Of a stretch of 64,000 nt of DNA, positions 10,594 to 22,755 are shown piece by piece. Position 1 is the stretch's first letter, and each line of letters starts with the position of its first letter. Below the pieces are notes generated by a model. It made no database searches, was not told where the DNA came from, and worked only from the letters and a program-made list of their open reading frames with translations. The stretch is from Prinia subflava (Eukaryota > Chordata > Aves > Passeriformes > Cisticolidae). A program made the position numbers and the translations under genes. The stretch covers positions 1,240,001 to 1,304,000 of the forward strand of contig NW_026960612.1 of the NCBI RefSeq assembly GCF_021018805.1, written 5' to 3'.

Positions 10594-13179
10594 ACATTTA
10601 CGGTGGAAAATCAATCTTTTGACGCAGAGACACTTTTGGACACGGGGGCAGATGTGACGATCGTTCCCACCAAGGACTGGCCATCACATTGGGCCTTGGA
10701 AAACGTGGCTGGACACGTCAGAGGTGTAGGGGGACTCCAATTGGCAAAACAATCCAAGAGCGTGGTGCAAATTAAGGGGCCGAAAGGACAATTGGCAAGT
10801 CTGCGTCCTTTTGTTTTAGATTATGAGGAACCTTTGCTTGGAAGAGACCTCATGGCCCAGTGGGGGGTCACAATTGACATTCCTGAACCCTCGCAAAATT
10901 TTTGGGCTGTGGCTACTGAGAAGCGCCCTACCCAAAGGCTGAATTGGAAGACTGATACATCAGTCTGGGTAGAACAGTGGCCGCTCACCACCGAAAAAGT
11001 GAAGGCGCTTCAGGAGCTAGTAGAGGAACAATTGAAAAAAGGACACATAGAGGAGACTAACTCTCCTTGGAATTCCCCAGTCTTCGTCATCCGCAAGGCT
11101 GACAAGACTCGGTGGCGGCTCCTCCATGACCTCTGTCAAATCAACAATGTAATTGAAGATATGGGGTCTCTCCAGCCTGGGATGCCTTCCCCAACCATGC
11201 TCCCACGAAATTGGCAATTGGCTGTAATAGACATTAAGGATTGCTTTTTTCAAATTCCTTTGCACCCTGATGATGCCCCTTGTTTTGCTTTCTCGGTACC
11301 TTCCATCAACTGAGAGGCCCCAAGGAAGCGATATCACTGGAAGGTGCTTCCCCATGGAATGAAAAATTCTCCAGTGATTTGTCAACAATACGTCACTTCT
11401 TTGCTGTCTCCTGTCCGCGCAGCCGCGGAGGGAGTAATCATCCATCATTATATGGATGACATACTCATTTGCGCCCCAACTGATGATCTGCTGGCCTACG
11501 TGCTTGACCTCACAACAGATTCGTTGGTTGCTGCAGATTTTGAGTTGCAGGACAGTAAGATTCTGAAGATGCCACCTTGGAGATACCTGGGCCTGGAAAT
11601 CAGTAGGCGATACATTGTACCCCAAAAATTGGACATCAAAACCAAAGTCAGGACTCTTGCGGATGTCCATCAATTGTGTGGTGCATTGAACTGGGTAAGG
11701 CCTTGGCTAGGTCTGACTACTGAGGACCTAGCTCCTCTTTTCAATTTATTGAAAGAGGGAGAGGAGCTTAGTTCTCCTAGGACACTTACCCTGGAGGCGA
11801 AGGCAGCCCTGGTGAAGGTACAGGGGGCAATGTCAACACGACAGGCAAGCAGGTGTGACCCTGGTCTGCCATTCAATTTTATCATCATGGGAAAGCTGCC
11901 ACACCTGCATGGTGTGATTTTCCAGTGGGACTCATCACACAAGTCACCGAAACAAGGTAGGAAGGGCCAAGGCAGAGGAGACCCTCTTTTTATCATAGAG
12001 TGGGTCTTTCTCAGTCACCACTGGCCCAAGAGAATGACACAGCCACAAGAATTGATGGCTGAGCTAATCCGCAAAGCGAGAACAGGGATCAAAGAATTGG
12101 CCGGATGCGATTTCCCATGCATTCACATGCCAATTGGCTTGCAAACGGGCCAAATCATGAAACCAATGTTGGAGCACCTGCTTCAGGAGAATGAAGCGCT
12201 TCAATTTGCCCTGGACTCCTTTACGGGCCAAATTTCAATTCATCGGCCAGCCTACAAATTGTTTAATTCAAATGTAGAGTTTACATTGGCCTTGAAAAGT
12301 GTCCGCAGTAAAAAACCTCTAGAGGCTCTGACAGTTTTTACAGACGCGTCCGGGAGGTCTCACAAGTCAGTCTTGACTTGGGAAGATCCCCAAACTCAGC
12401 AGTGGGAGACAGATATAGAAGAGGTGATGGGATCACCCCAGATTGCGGAGTTGGCTGCAGTAGTCGGAGCTTTCGAAAGGTTCCCCGGACCATTCAATTT
12501 AGTCACCGACTCTGCATACCTTGCAGGGGTGGTTTCTAGGGCAGATCAGGCTGTTCTACAGGAGGTGTCCAACACAGCTCTTTTTGAGTTGGTCTCGAAG
12601 CTAGTGAAGCTAGTCTCCCACCAAGAGCATCCATTTTATGTGATGCATACACGATCGCACACCGATTTACCAGGGTATATTGCTGAAGGGAACAGGAGGG
12701 CAGATGCTCTCGCTGCTCCTGCAGCAATTGCCCCACTGCCGAACATTTTCGAGCAGGCGAAGCTCAGCTACCAATTGTTTCATCAAAATGCGCCAAGCCT
12801 TGTTCGGCGTTTTCACCTCACGCACCAGCAGGCAAGGGCCATTGTGGCTTCGTGCCCATCTTGCCAATCACACACAGTTCCCACACTGCATGCAGGAGTC
12901 AATCCTCGCTGCCTGGAGAGCTGCGAGGTTTGGCAAATGGACGTCACACATATCCCACAGTTTGGCAGACAAAAGTACGTGCATGTCTCTGTCGATACCT
13001 TCTCAGGTGCAGTCTTTGCCTCTTCCCACACAGGAGAGAAAGCACAAGATGTAACCAAACACCTCATACAGGCGTTCTCTTTCATGGGCATCCCCAAGAG
13101 CCTGAAAACGGATAATGGCCCAGCGTACAAATCCAAGGAATTCTGTGACTTTCCGCAGCAATGGGGAGTGGAACATTAA
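10594..13179 (+). pseudogene. pol: pro-pol: protease, reverse transcriptase, RNase H, integrase core
   Basis: One frame with stops at 11311-11313 (TGA) and 13177-13179 (TAA). The aspartic protease has [11 protein letters not shown] with the catalytic Asp at 10639. Reverse transcriptase follows without a frame change: [11 protein letters not shown] near 11060, [11 protein letters not shown] near 11230, and the active-site YMDD at 11449-11460. RNase H has TDASG near 12340, an IAEL glutamate near 12444, VTDSAY near 12510 and RADAL near 12700, so all four acidic positions are present. Integrase begins near 12750 with histidines and a CPSC pair, then WQMDVTHIP and TDNGPAYKSKEF, two of the D,D-35-E residues. 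The third follows after the TAA. Protease and polymerase share one frame, so only one frameshift would be needed. Confidence 0.9.
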
Positions 13180-13687
13180 ACTGGCATCCACCACTCCCCC
13201 ACTGGCCAAGCAATCGTAGAAAGGACCCACCAGGAGATCAAAAGGGTCCTTGCTCAGCAGCAACAGTTTCTAAAGATCGAGCCTCCTTCAATTAGACTGG
13301 CCAGGGCTTTATATACCATCAATTTCTTAAATTGCACCTTTGAGGTTTTGAACCCACCAATCGTGAAACACTTTGGATCAAACTCCAATTTCGACCTCAA
13401 GGAAAAGCTGCCAGTTTTGCTAAGGTCACCAGTCAGGCCAGGTGGAGGGCCCATACGACCTTGTGACGTGGGGGCGTGGGTACGCCTGTGTCTCTACGTC
13501 CACAGGTTTGAGGTGGGTGCCTGCAAAATGGGTGAGACCATTTGTTAAGAAACAGCCAGAAAGAAATAATGAGGTGCCACAGGTTGCATCAGCGGCACTT
13601 CACCGCAAGAAAATATTGAACCGGTTGACTCTCCCAATTCTGTGGGAATGGGAGGACCCCCTGCCCTTCTCATATTATTTGTATTAA
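13180..13687 (+). pseudogene. pol: pol, integrase C-terminal part after the stop
   Basis: The integrase frame continues past TAA 13177-13179 with HSPTGQAIVERTH, supplying the catalytic Glu. The continuation changes frame near 13435-13445, where the C-terminal domain (WGRGYACVSTSTGLRWVPAKW) is found in the neighbouring frame up to the stop at 13685-13687. One stop and one indel therefore interrupt this end. Confidence 0.8.
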
Positions 13688-13760
13688 ATCTAATCGTATT
13701 TCATTTTAAGTCATTTTTTCAGTTTGTGAGGATCCAGTCCAGCTCCTGACCTTCACCATC

Positions 13761-14131
13761 ATGGCCAGCTCCCTAGTCCTGTTGATAGGTTCAGTGGACT
13801 TTTGCAGAGCTGGGGACTTTCAGGCTGGGTTGGGTCAATTATAAAAACTTGTCTGTTAATTTTATTCATTATTATAGTTGCCTTAATTATCTTAGGTTTA
13901 GTTAGACACATGTTAAGCAGATTGATTTTGAGTGCTACATCTACCCCCCATCCGTCTGTGAATCAAGTCAGCCTCCCCGAAGATCCAGAGATCAAAATGA
14001 TGGACCTCCGAGATGTTGATGGGCAAGAATATCCACCCTACGAGCAGTGGCTGACCACAGAGAGAGGATTCGATGAACTGTACCGGGAGTCAGAATATCT
14101 GCCGCCTCCACACCAATTCTCATCATTTTAA
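13761..14131 (+). pseudogene. env: env remnant: start and transmembrane tail only
   Basis: A short signal-like start at 13761 (MASSLVLLIG) runs only 27 codons. In another frame, from 13802 to 14131, there is a strongly hydrophobic segment (LLILFIIIVALIILGLV) and a cytoplasmic tail. The surface subunit and most of the transmembrane subunit are absent: only about 370 bp remain where a complete env would need well over 1 kb. The deletion joins the two ends near 13800. Confidence 0.75.
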
Positions 14132-14133
14132 TA

Positions 14134-14150
14134 AAAACAAAAGGGGGAGA
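14134..14150 (+). promoter_or_regulatory. Polypurine tract of the ERVK provirus
   Basis: AAAACAAAAGGGGGAGA lies immediately before the 3' LTR, the normal place for the plus-strand primer. Confidence 0.88.
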
Positions 14151-14722
14151 TGTGGTGGTGTGGAATTAAGTTCATAATAAGTTTATTTGGTTTGTGCAGG
14201 TTGATTGTACAATGGTATGTTCCTTGTACCCCATTTTCCCCTGTTGGTATTATCCTGGCATTCCCTAAGTCATATAACTCTTCAGTTATTTGTCAATCTT
14301 TTATCATGGTCTGTGTAAACCCCTCCCTGTTGTCCCTGATTGGTTTCTGTAATGTCACCCCATGTTCGTACCACCTCTTTAGTTGAAACCCATTGGTTGT
14401 AACCTCCTTACCACACCCCATTTCACTGCTGTATAAAACGGCAGGTCAGAAGAGCCTCGGGGGCAGTCTGAGCATCCGGCAAGTGGTAAGGAGGTCCCGT
14501 GGGACCCCCAAATAAATCTGTCATTTTTACCGGACTGGCTCCTCCCTTCTTCTTCTCCGTCGTTGTCAGCATTCTTCACCGCCTCACACAGCCTCTCAGG
14601 ACAAGAACTCACAGGGACCAGCAGGCTTGCGTGACTTGCCTAGCTGTACCCTTTAGCCTGCTGCAGTGTCTGAGCTAGCCGGGCAGGCAGAGAGACTGAG
14701 TTCTCTTAAAGGCACCACGACA
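14151..14722 (+). repeat. 3' LTR of the ERVK provirus
   Basis: TATAAA at 14432-14437 and AATAAA at 14511-14516. It differs from the 5' LTR at nine single bases and one 1-nt gap, six of them within the last 100 bases. Confidence 0.96.
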
Positions 14723-14728
14723 TTGTGG

Positions 14729-16614
14729 CTCTTGTCAAGTAATCTAAATATGCTCAGTAGTCCAGACTGTATCACTTTTAGTATCCCATTCCTTATATCC
14801 TGATTGCCTTGCAGTTATGTATGGGCCTCTTTCTTTTTTATTCCTGGTAATACATTTCTCTTAAATGTATTTCCTCCCTAGAGAAAATACCTGAATTTGG
14901 TATCTTTTAGAAGTAGCAAAAGTTGTTTGCAGACATGGAATGGCAAACTAAGGGCTATCAGAGGAAAAACAAGCATTTTTCTCTTTGGAAAATGGTTTTG
15001 TTTTTTACACAGAAATAGAGAATTATGTGGATGGACAACATAGATCTGAAGATCTGTGAGATTTTTAAATATATGAAAAGTAGTGGAGCAGTTCAAATAA
15101 CATGCTGTTGCAGAGGCTGCTGGAGTTTACATTTTGCAGCTGGTAATGTGAGCAGCAGTTTGGCTGCTCTCTGTATAGTTCCTCATATTTTTAGAAAAGC
15201 TGAACAAATGAGTTTTTCAGGATAAAGCACTGGTTTGACATTTGGTATGAGACAGTATCCTTAATTTTTAATTCTTTTTATATATTGAAAACTTTATTTA
15301 TGGGTTTAGATTACTGTGGACATGCATGCCTGAATATAGGGCTATGATATGTCCCTAATAGAAGTAGGAAACCCCCACAAAGAAGGTACTGGAGAGCCAC
15401 ACTGTCAGCACATCTCTTTACTGTATTTTTTGTGTTTTTTAATATTCCTCATGCATGGGCTTTTCATCTGGAAAATCCAGTAGGTGGCAGCAGTGGTTCG
15501 TTAGACACAGTCCAAGCAGCACTTTGGGATGCTGCTCAGGAAACGGACAGGGTTTTTTGCATTGAGCTTTTATTTAATCTTGTATTACTGCTAAGGAGAG
15601 AAAAGAGCAAAAACTCAGAATATCAGCATCCTGGTTGGAAAAGGCAAGCAGGACAACCACAAAGTATGCAGGATATAAAGGGTAAAAAATGAAAACTGAC
15701 TTTTATTATTTTTGATTAAAGGTTAATTTTGAGGTCTCCTCTTTCCAAGATTCTTTTGTGGTGTAGCCAGATTACAAGTTACCTGCAAGAAAAGGCACAT
15801 CATCCTCCATGTATGTAGGTGAAACAAATCCTGAATCTTGGAAACTTCTATGAAGAGAATTACTTGTATGCTGAGCCTTCAGTGAAATGAAAGGGGCAAG
15901 CAAATAATTTGATTTTTTTTTTGTTTCCCATGAATGAGAAAGTAAAGAAGCTCATTACCTTTTTTTTTTTTTTTTTGACTTTGCAGAAGGGCAGTGTAGG
16001 AAAGGAGTATCTGCTGCTGCCTTTGAGGGAAATGAGAAATAGCTGAGTTTAGGTTCTGTGAATAGAAAGTAGGGAAAGGCAAGAATGAGCCATTAAATGG
16101 CTTCAATGCTTGCAGTAAAAGCACCACAATTCCTGCTGCAGAATGAAGTATCTAAAGCAGCTGCATGAAAAACTTTCCCAGCTCTTCACACTCAGGCACA
16201 CACTGCATGCAGTTCTCTTACTGTTCAAGTTTTTAATTGCAGAGCAGAAGGTTGATGTTTTCATCATTCAAGTTACTGTATAATTAAACTCCTAAAGTAA
16301 GATTATGAATATGTTTGGAGTAGCAACAGGACTTTTTCTGTACTTTCCCAATACTGAAGTGCTAGCAAAGTTTGTCATCTCAGTACCTTTACTCTTGACT
16401 GTTGTCAAGATTGTGCTTGGTTGCTTTCTTCTTAACTGAGTCTGTTCCTAAAGCTAATGTTGGCATAGCTGTTTCAGTTAGGAATCACATCTTGGAGTAA
16501 TTTTTTAGAAATCTATGTAAACATTGAAGCAAGCACAGTCAGATGAAATTGAGATGATGTCTTCTCACATATTATGTCTTTTGACTTCTTTTTTTTCTTG
16601 CTCCCTTTGAATAG
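14729..16614. other. CYP2U1 intron 2, part after the provirus
   Basis: No gene is seen. It includes a T homopolymer at about 15960-15976. It ends in a T-rich tract and TAG acceptor before exon 3. Confidence 0.6.
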
Positions 16615-16776
16615 AGAAAGTTCATGCAGAAATTGAAGCAGTTCTAGGATGTGACCAAGTTCCCTCTCTTGCTTACAAGGCTCAAATGCCCTTCACAGAG
16701 GCAACCATTATGGAAGTGCAGAGGATGACTGCAGTTGTTCCCCTTTCTATTCCTCGAATGGCCTCAGAAACTGTGG
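16615..16776 (+). pseudogene. CYP2U1: CYP2U1 exon 3, reading frame intact
   Basis: The acceptor is AATAG and the donor GTAAGC. The 162 nt keep phase with exons 2 and 4. It encodes the J and K helix region, with the conserved EVQR (ExxR) motif near 16715-16726 needed for heme-pocket folding, and PRMASE at the end. No lesion is seen here, so decay of the gene may be recent or the exon is spared by chance. Confidence 0.95.
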
Positions 16777-17712
16777 GTAAGCATTTCTAGAGACTTGTTA
16801 CTACAGCTTTCTTCTGGGCTGAAGATCTGATGGGACATCTAGTAATAATTTACAAAGACCTCATTTATGTATTAGACCTGTAAAACAAATATGTAAAATG
16901 CCCTTTATAGGGAGCAGGAGGCCTCAACCTAGTTCTCTATGTAAGCAACATGTCTGACCTGACATCCAGCAGTTTTTCTAATCTCGAGTGATTTCTTCTC
17001 TTGGGGTCAGCTTGTATTGACTAATGTGCTTAGTCATAGTTGGCAGCTGAAACTCCCACCTTTGTTTTTGGCATTCTGACACAGGTCTGAAAGCATCAGT
17101 TTAGAGTAATTGGTTTGCTAAAGGCTTATACCATTGACCTTCACATGTACAGAAAACATTAAGAAATATCCTCTTCCAACTCATCTATCCGTTTTCATAA
17201 ACATAGCTGAGCACTGGCCAAAGTCAGTGTGAGAGAGCAATACTTGCCTTTTCAACCTATTACTGAACTGATCTGCTTTTTTAAATGTTTTGCTTTGCAG
17301 GAGAGTGGCGTGCAACAAGATGAAATGAGACTAGTAATTTCAAAACCCTTGTGTCACAAGAGTTCAGAATCCATCCTTTGACTGTGGTGGAGCTCTGTGA
17401 CAGCACAGGAGCAGGAGGAAAGTGGGTCACAGCACTGGGGTGCTGCAGAGTGCATTTCTGACAATTGCTGCTTCCTTCTCTCTGCAGAAGCTGTTGGTGT
17501 AGCTTGGTGTCTTTCCAGCTGCTCAGGCTTATGTGATTCTGACTCAAGCAGGGTAGCAGAGATCACCTTTGCCTTCAGCTTTTGCTACATTTGCAGCTCA
17601 CAGCTAGGGATCGATATAATTTTTTGTGACATCCTCTTGCCTTTTTACTGGTATTTTTCCCATGTTTCCTTCTAGCAACTTGTCACATCTCTGTCTCTGT
17701 TTTTGTTTAAAG
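16777..17712. other. CYP2U1 intron 3
   Basis: Intron of 936 bp with GT donor and AAAG acceptor. Nothing else is recognised. Confidence 0.8.
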
Positions 17713-17880
17713 TGCTCCAGGGATATACTATTCCTAAGGGTAGTGTGATTGTGCCCAACCTGTGGTAGGTACACAGAGATCCTAACATTTGGGAGAAGCC
17801 AGATGAATTTCAACCATCAAGATTTCTGGATGAAAATGGCCAGCTAATAAAGAAAGTGTCATTCATTCCTTTTGGAATGG
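17713..17880 (+). pseudogene. CYP2U1: CYP2U1 exon 4, with in-frame TAG
   Basis: Encodes VLQGYTIPKG through the PERF-like region to the start of the heme loop (IPFGMG). Length 168 nt in phase with both neighbours. Codon 17766-17768 is TAG where the family has Ser (W-S-V-H-R-D-P), a single-base nonsense change that does not depend on the other two lesions. The donor is GTAAGA. Confidence 0.95.
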
Positions 17881-18285
17881 GTAAGATAATCCACATGGAG
17901 TCATTCGCTGAGTGGATGGGTGATGGTGTTTCAAGCGTAGTGTCTTAGGGGTGATGCAAAAGTTGCACATAGGACCAATTATAGAAGTAGATTTATTATC
18001 ACAGTTGGTGGCATGCAAAATGGTTTGGGTTCCTAAACAGCCAGTTGCCAGATAGAAATTACGAATTGTCCTTTGATACTACTTTTGCTGTGGATGTAAA
18101 TATTGTTAATATTAAATAGTACAGCTGAGTAAGGCTTATACTCAAATACAGGAGGCCAGAGCTTCAGAGTTCATAGCTTAATAGTAGTTTGAGCCTTTTT
18201 TGGACTATGGTAGCACAGGAATTACATGTGTGTTAACAAATAGGTCAACTGTATAAAGCCAGTAATACTTCTAACACTTCTTTAG
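17881..18285. other. CYP2U1 intron 4
   Basis: Intron of 405 bp with GTAAGA donor and TTTAG acceptor. Confidence 0.85.
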
Positions 18286-18464
18286 GTAAACGTGTATGCA
18301 TGGGAGAGCAGTTGGCAAAAATGGAGCTATTCTTGATTTTTTCAAGTCTTATGCAAAGTTTTACCTTCGTGTACCCTGAAAATGCTGCAAAACCATCCAT
18401 GGAGGGAAGGTTTGGTCTAACTTTAGCTCCATGTCCATTCAACATAATAGCTTTGAAGAAATGA
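18286..18464 (+). pseudogene. CYP2U1: CYP2U1 exon 5, last coding exon, intact frame
   Basis: Together with the end of exon 4 it gives the heme signature FGMGKRVCMG with the Cys thiolate ligand near 18298. It then reads through the L helix and the conserved [14 protein letters not shown] end to TGA at 18462-18464. The frame is fully open and the length (179 nt) fits phase 1. Confidence 0.95.
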
Positions 18465-21400
18465 TAGTGTCAAAAAAGATTAGGCAAAGAAATGCTGCAC
18501 TTTTAAAATACAGTGCTTTTTTTATTATTTCCAGCTTATTTTGTTACTTTCTTTCCAGAAAAAAACCCCAATTGCATAGGCTTTCCTAGTCAGTGAGAAT
18601 GATCCATTTAGACTTCTGGAATGAGATTTTTTTTGTCCATTGTTCCATTCCACAAATGAACTGACAGCATAGTTTTTAATTTGATATTAAAACTTGGTAG
18701 GCTTAACCTCTGTCTATCACTGTCAGTTTGTCAAATGTTGATTATGGGAGAATGGTCCAAAACATTTGTTACTGTTCTGGCAAATAGAAATCATAAAAAA
18801 TTGTCAAAGCAGCACATAAACATTTCATTTACCAATGGAGTGAAGCACATCATGTAATATTAAAAGTATTTGTGAATGAGAGACTGATAGAGAGATTATA
18901 ACTTAGCTTAAATAATTATGTATACTTTTTGGAAATTACCAAATGACATTACTTTTAACCTTGGAGGATTCTTTTTTGCAAGTAACTTATAGGGGTAGTA
19001 GATTGGATCCAAACATCCTTGAGATTCAGGGCTCACTATAAAAAAGAAGGTACCAAGTCTTAAAAGCCAGGATTTGAGGCCAAATGAATCCTTGAATATG
19101 CCATATTCTCAACATGAAATGAGTGTGCAGCATCTGGATGCAGATATTTTCTCTCAGAATACAAACAAGAGAGGAATTCTCTAACTAGAAACAGCAGAAC
19201 TCTGTTCTCTATGGTGCCAAACATATTCAAGACATCTGTGCAGCCTCTTGGCATTCATTGTTTACCTCATAGCAGCAGTGGCTGCAGGCTGGATGGGACC
19301 AGCAGCTGCTCACTGGGGAAAACACTATGTGTGTAGTCCTGAAGTCAAGGCTGGCACTCAGGTTTTTCATCAACAGGCAGTGTGGACAGTACTGCCACAG
19401 CCTCTGGCTTTGGGAACTGGAATCTTCAAATATGGCATCACTACAGCAGTACAGGTGAAGGCCTTACCATGGAACAGGAGGAAGCTGACAAACTTGAGGT
19501 TTTACTATAATGGCTCTCTCTTTGATATCTTCCATATAGAGTAAAAATATCTGCAGTTCATACAGTATTAGTGTATTGGTACCTTACTCTTTACATGATG
19601 AATCTTAGTGCTGTTAACCACTGTCAAACCAGCTGCCAGGGAAAGCTCATGTTAATTGTTTCAGAACAGGGCACTCAGTCTTGCCTTGTATTTCAAACAT
19701 GGAAAGTGATCTTTTGGGGGAATATGTAACAACTTACCTTTAAACAGTTGTTCTTAATCATTCTTAAATCTCTTTACACTCCTTTTGATCTATCAGAATT
19801 TCATATCACATGAATTAAGTTCTTATATACTCTTCTAAAGACTTTTTTCCCCTCACTGGAGATCTAGAGAATACCCAGAGCCCTCCTAATATCAACTTCA
19901 CAAGACTGGAATGTGAATTTGAATGTAATTTAGAATTGGGTATTCCATAGCAGAAACGAAACCTAAATTGTAAAAGAAGAGACAACTTTTCAGCTTTAAA
20001 CTAATGTCTGGCTTTGTCATTTTTAACCTTGAAGTTTTAAAAGCCAGGTAGTGCCTAACAAAGACTGTAAGATAGTTATTTTGCATTTAAATTAAGGTTT
20101 TCTGTTACCTGTTTTGAATAACAGAGTGCCTTAATTTCTGAATTATATATTTGGTTGGTCAGGTATCCCACTGTTTGTGTGAGAAGTTTCAATTCTTAAT
20201 TAGGTTAACTTTGGACTATATAGGCTTGCGGGTTTGGATTTTTTGGTATGAAGTTTTTGAAAACTTAGTACAATAAAAAGTTGAGTTTGGTACCAATGCC
20301 AGTGAACTTGCTCTAAAACCTGACAGCACTGGAGAATTAAGCACTTTATTTAATTTGATTTTGTATTTTCCAATGAATAAATAGATTCTGTAGAGTTGGG
20401 ATTTTTGTCTGGAAATCCTATAGTTATGCTTCATTGAGAAGCTAAAATTAAGTGCTGATAATATTTATCTTTCTGTTGAAATGCCTCTTTAAACAACATA
20501 ATGATGTTGGTGTGCAACTGATCACTTGTACAAAATACCTGTCCTTTTAATCAATGAGGACACATTTGAAAAGCACTTTAGTATTTTTCTACAGATTCCA
20601 AAGAAGATGCAATTCACATAATCCCCTGATATGTGAAACTGTACATATTTGTGCTTGTTTTGCCTTCTGAGTTTAGTTTAAAATGTCACCTTTGAAAACT
20701 ATCCTTTGAAAATTAGCCTTCTACAAATACTGCATTGAGAATGCGGTTTTTGGTGATATCTGTAATCAAATGCTGCAATGTGTGACAAGCAAAAATTACT
20801 GATGAGAAGTTCCAGTCATGTCAAGGTGTGCTAGAATACAGGATGCTGTTGGAAATGGCAATAGCAACCTGCCTTTCATACCTTCCAGGTGCACTGAAAT
20901 TTTGACAGGATACCATGAAAATAGTTAAACAATAACATAAAAGCAACAAATTCTTTGTGGTTTTCAAAGTGTGTTGCCATCTTAGGCAAACTGTAAAGAG
21001 CGGTAGCAGATTTGGTTTGTGTTTGCAAATGTATCCTCACCCTCTCTTTTTAGCAGAGGAAGCATCTCAAATGCCTTGTTGAAAAATCTATGTTCATATA
21101 AATGGGTGACCATTTCTGAATGCTGACAATACCTTTATTTCTAAAATTACTTTGCTTCAATGTGTTTTTATTTTGAATAAAGTAATTACCAAGTAAGTGT
21201 TTCACAGCTTTGCATAGTTATTTCAGTGAGTTCCATTTACTGACAAAACTTGTGGTGTTTGGCATCTTACATCTTGCAGAAAAAGCTTCTGAGTGAGAAA
21301 ATGTTAAAAATGCTTTGGATGAGGAGTGAAGGAGGTGGGGAAACAAAGTGAAATTGGGAAAGTAACATTGCCAGGCATGTTTTTGATCAAATGATAGAAA

Positions 21401-22324
21401 GAGGTTTTTTTTAAAAAACACTGTTACCTGGAATAAAAGAAGAAGGAAAGGTAGAGATGAGGAAGATAAAAGAGCAAATGAATTGTCAGCAGGAGGTGTG
21501 CAGTCTGCAGGAAAGAAAACCTGGGCAGAAGTTGGGCTCCTGGCATCACAGGAGGCAGAGGGCACAGAGCAAAAGGGGTGCCAAGGGGGAGCCTGGGGTA
21601 GACAGCAAAGATCCCCCAAGGGCTCTCAGGGGAAAACGGGAGATCCTTCCATATGGAAGGCAGGGGTTGAGCAGGAGCCAACTGAAGTGTTTGTGGGGAA
21701 GGAGTGGATATCAGCACTGGTGTTAACCAGGAGCTGGGCACTTAGGAGTAACATCTGTAGGTGGAAATCTTGTGTCTTATGCCCTGGAGTTAGGTTGCAG
21801 GTTACTTGGCATACTGCTATTTTATTTCTTTTAAGGGAAATTCACTAATTACCACTCACCTGTCATTTGTATACACAAAGATCATTAAGGGTGAGTCTCT
21901 GGGTAAAGCTGTTTCCACAGCCACTTCCTGCTCCTGCCTAATCCAGGTGGATTTTTTGCAGTAGGCTTGTGGTACAAAGTGCAGAGGTATGAGAATACAA
22001 CACTTTATTTGAATAAAACAAGCTGCTTAATGTTTACCCCAATGCTGATTAGAGTAGTAATTGCTGTGTTGTCAGCTGCTGCTGTTGCTGACTTGAAGTG
22101 CAAGTCTTTCTGGTGATAAGTGAATTAGATGGAAAATCAGGGCAGTCTGCATCTGATATGATTCAGCTGTTAGTGTTTATAATGGAAGAATTTTGTTGTT
22201 GTTGTTTTATTGTATTTGTTTATTATATATATTGTGCTAGCCTGGAAATAAAGTCCCCTTCTAGTCAGGAAACATCTGTTGTGGAGAGAGCTTCTAATGG
22301 TGCAAATAGGAACAACATTGAGGT
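18465..22324 (+). other. CYP2U1 3' untranslated and flanking DNA
   Basis: AT-rich. The old 3' UTR probably reaches to one of several AATAAA motifs; the one at 21176-21181 followed by GT-rich DNA is a fair candidate. A 98-codon frame at 19251-19544 has no recognisable domain and I do not call it a gene. Confidence 0.5.
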
Positions 22325-22752
22325 GCCTGAGTGTGTCCAGGGAAGGGTCTGGAGCACAAGTCCTGTGAGGAGTGGCTGAGGGAGCTGGGGCTGTTTAGCC
22401 TGGAGAAAAGGAGGCTCGAAGGAGGCCTTACCGCTCTCTTCAACTCCTTGAAGGTAAGGTGTAGCCAGGTGGGGGTTGGCCTCTTCTCCCATGCAACCAG
22501 TGACAGGATGAGAGGACACAGCCTTAAGCTGTATCAGGAAAGGTTTAGGTTGAACTCTGTCCTCAGAGAGGGTGATTGGTTATTGGAATAGGCTGCCCAG
22601 GAGAGGTGGTGGAGTCACCGTCCCTGGAGGCGTTAAACGAAAGACTGGATGTGCCACTTGGTGCCATGGTCCAGTTGACATAGTGGTGTTTGGTCATGGG
22701 TTGGACTTGGTCTCGGAGGTCTTTCCAAACCTCACTGATTCTGCGATTCTGT
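22325..22752 (+). mobile_element. CR1 LINE 3' end
   Basis: Carries the hallmark CR1 tail: the GGAGAAAAGGAGGCTC block at 22398-22417, then CTTCTCCCATGCAACCAGTGACAGGATGAG-like sequence near 22480-22510, TGGAATAGGCTGCCCAG near 22583, and GATTCTGCGATTCTGTG at the end, which is the CR1 3' octamer repeat. It is 5'-truncated as usual. It stops about 315 bp before the HADH start codon. Confidence 0.9.
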
Positions 22753-22755
22753 GAG

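Larger units (their letters stand above)
6904..14722 (+). mobile_element. ERVK (betaretrovirus-like) provirus, 7.8 kb
   Basis: Nearly complete provirus in CYP2U1 intron 2, in the same orientation as the gene. Order: LTR, Lys-type primer site, leader, gag, pro with a dUTPase-like domain, pol, env remnant, polypurine tract, LTR. The two LTRs (573 and 572 bp) differ at nine bases plus one 1-nt indel, about 1.6%, so insertion is fairly recent on a bird time scale. The flanks are CTGTGG (6898-6903) and TTGTGG (14723-14728), a 6-bp target duplication with one change. It cannot be autonomous: gag is frame-shifted, pro-pol has four in-frame stops and a frameshift, and most of env is deleted. Confidence 0.95.

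Noticed and set aside
19251..19544. A 98-codon frame behind CYP2U1 as a new small gene
   Set aside because: No domain, no start context and no splice partners. A frame of this length is expected by chance in 64 kb.
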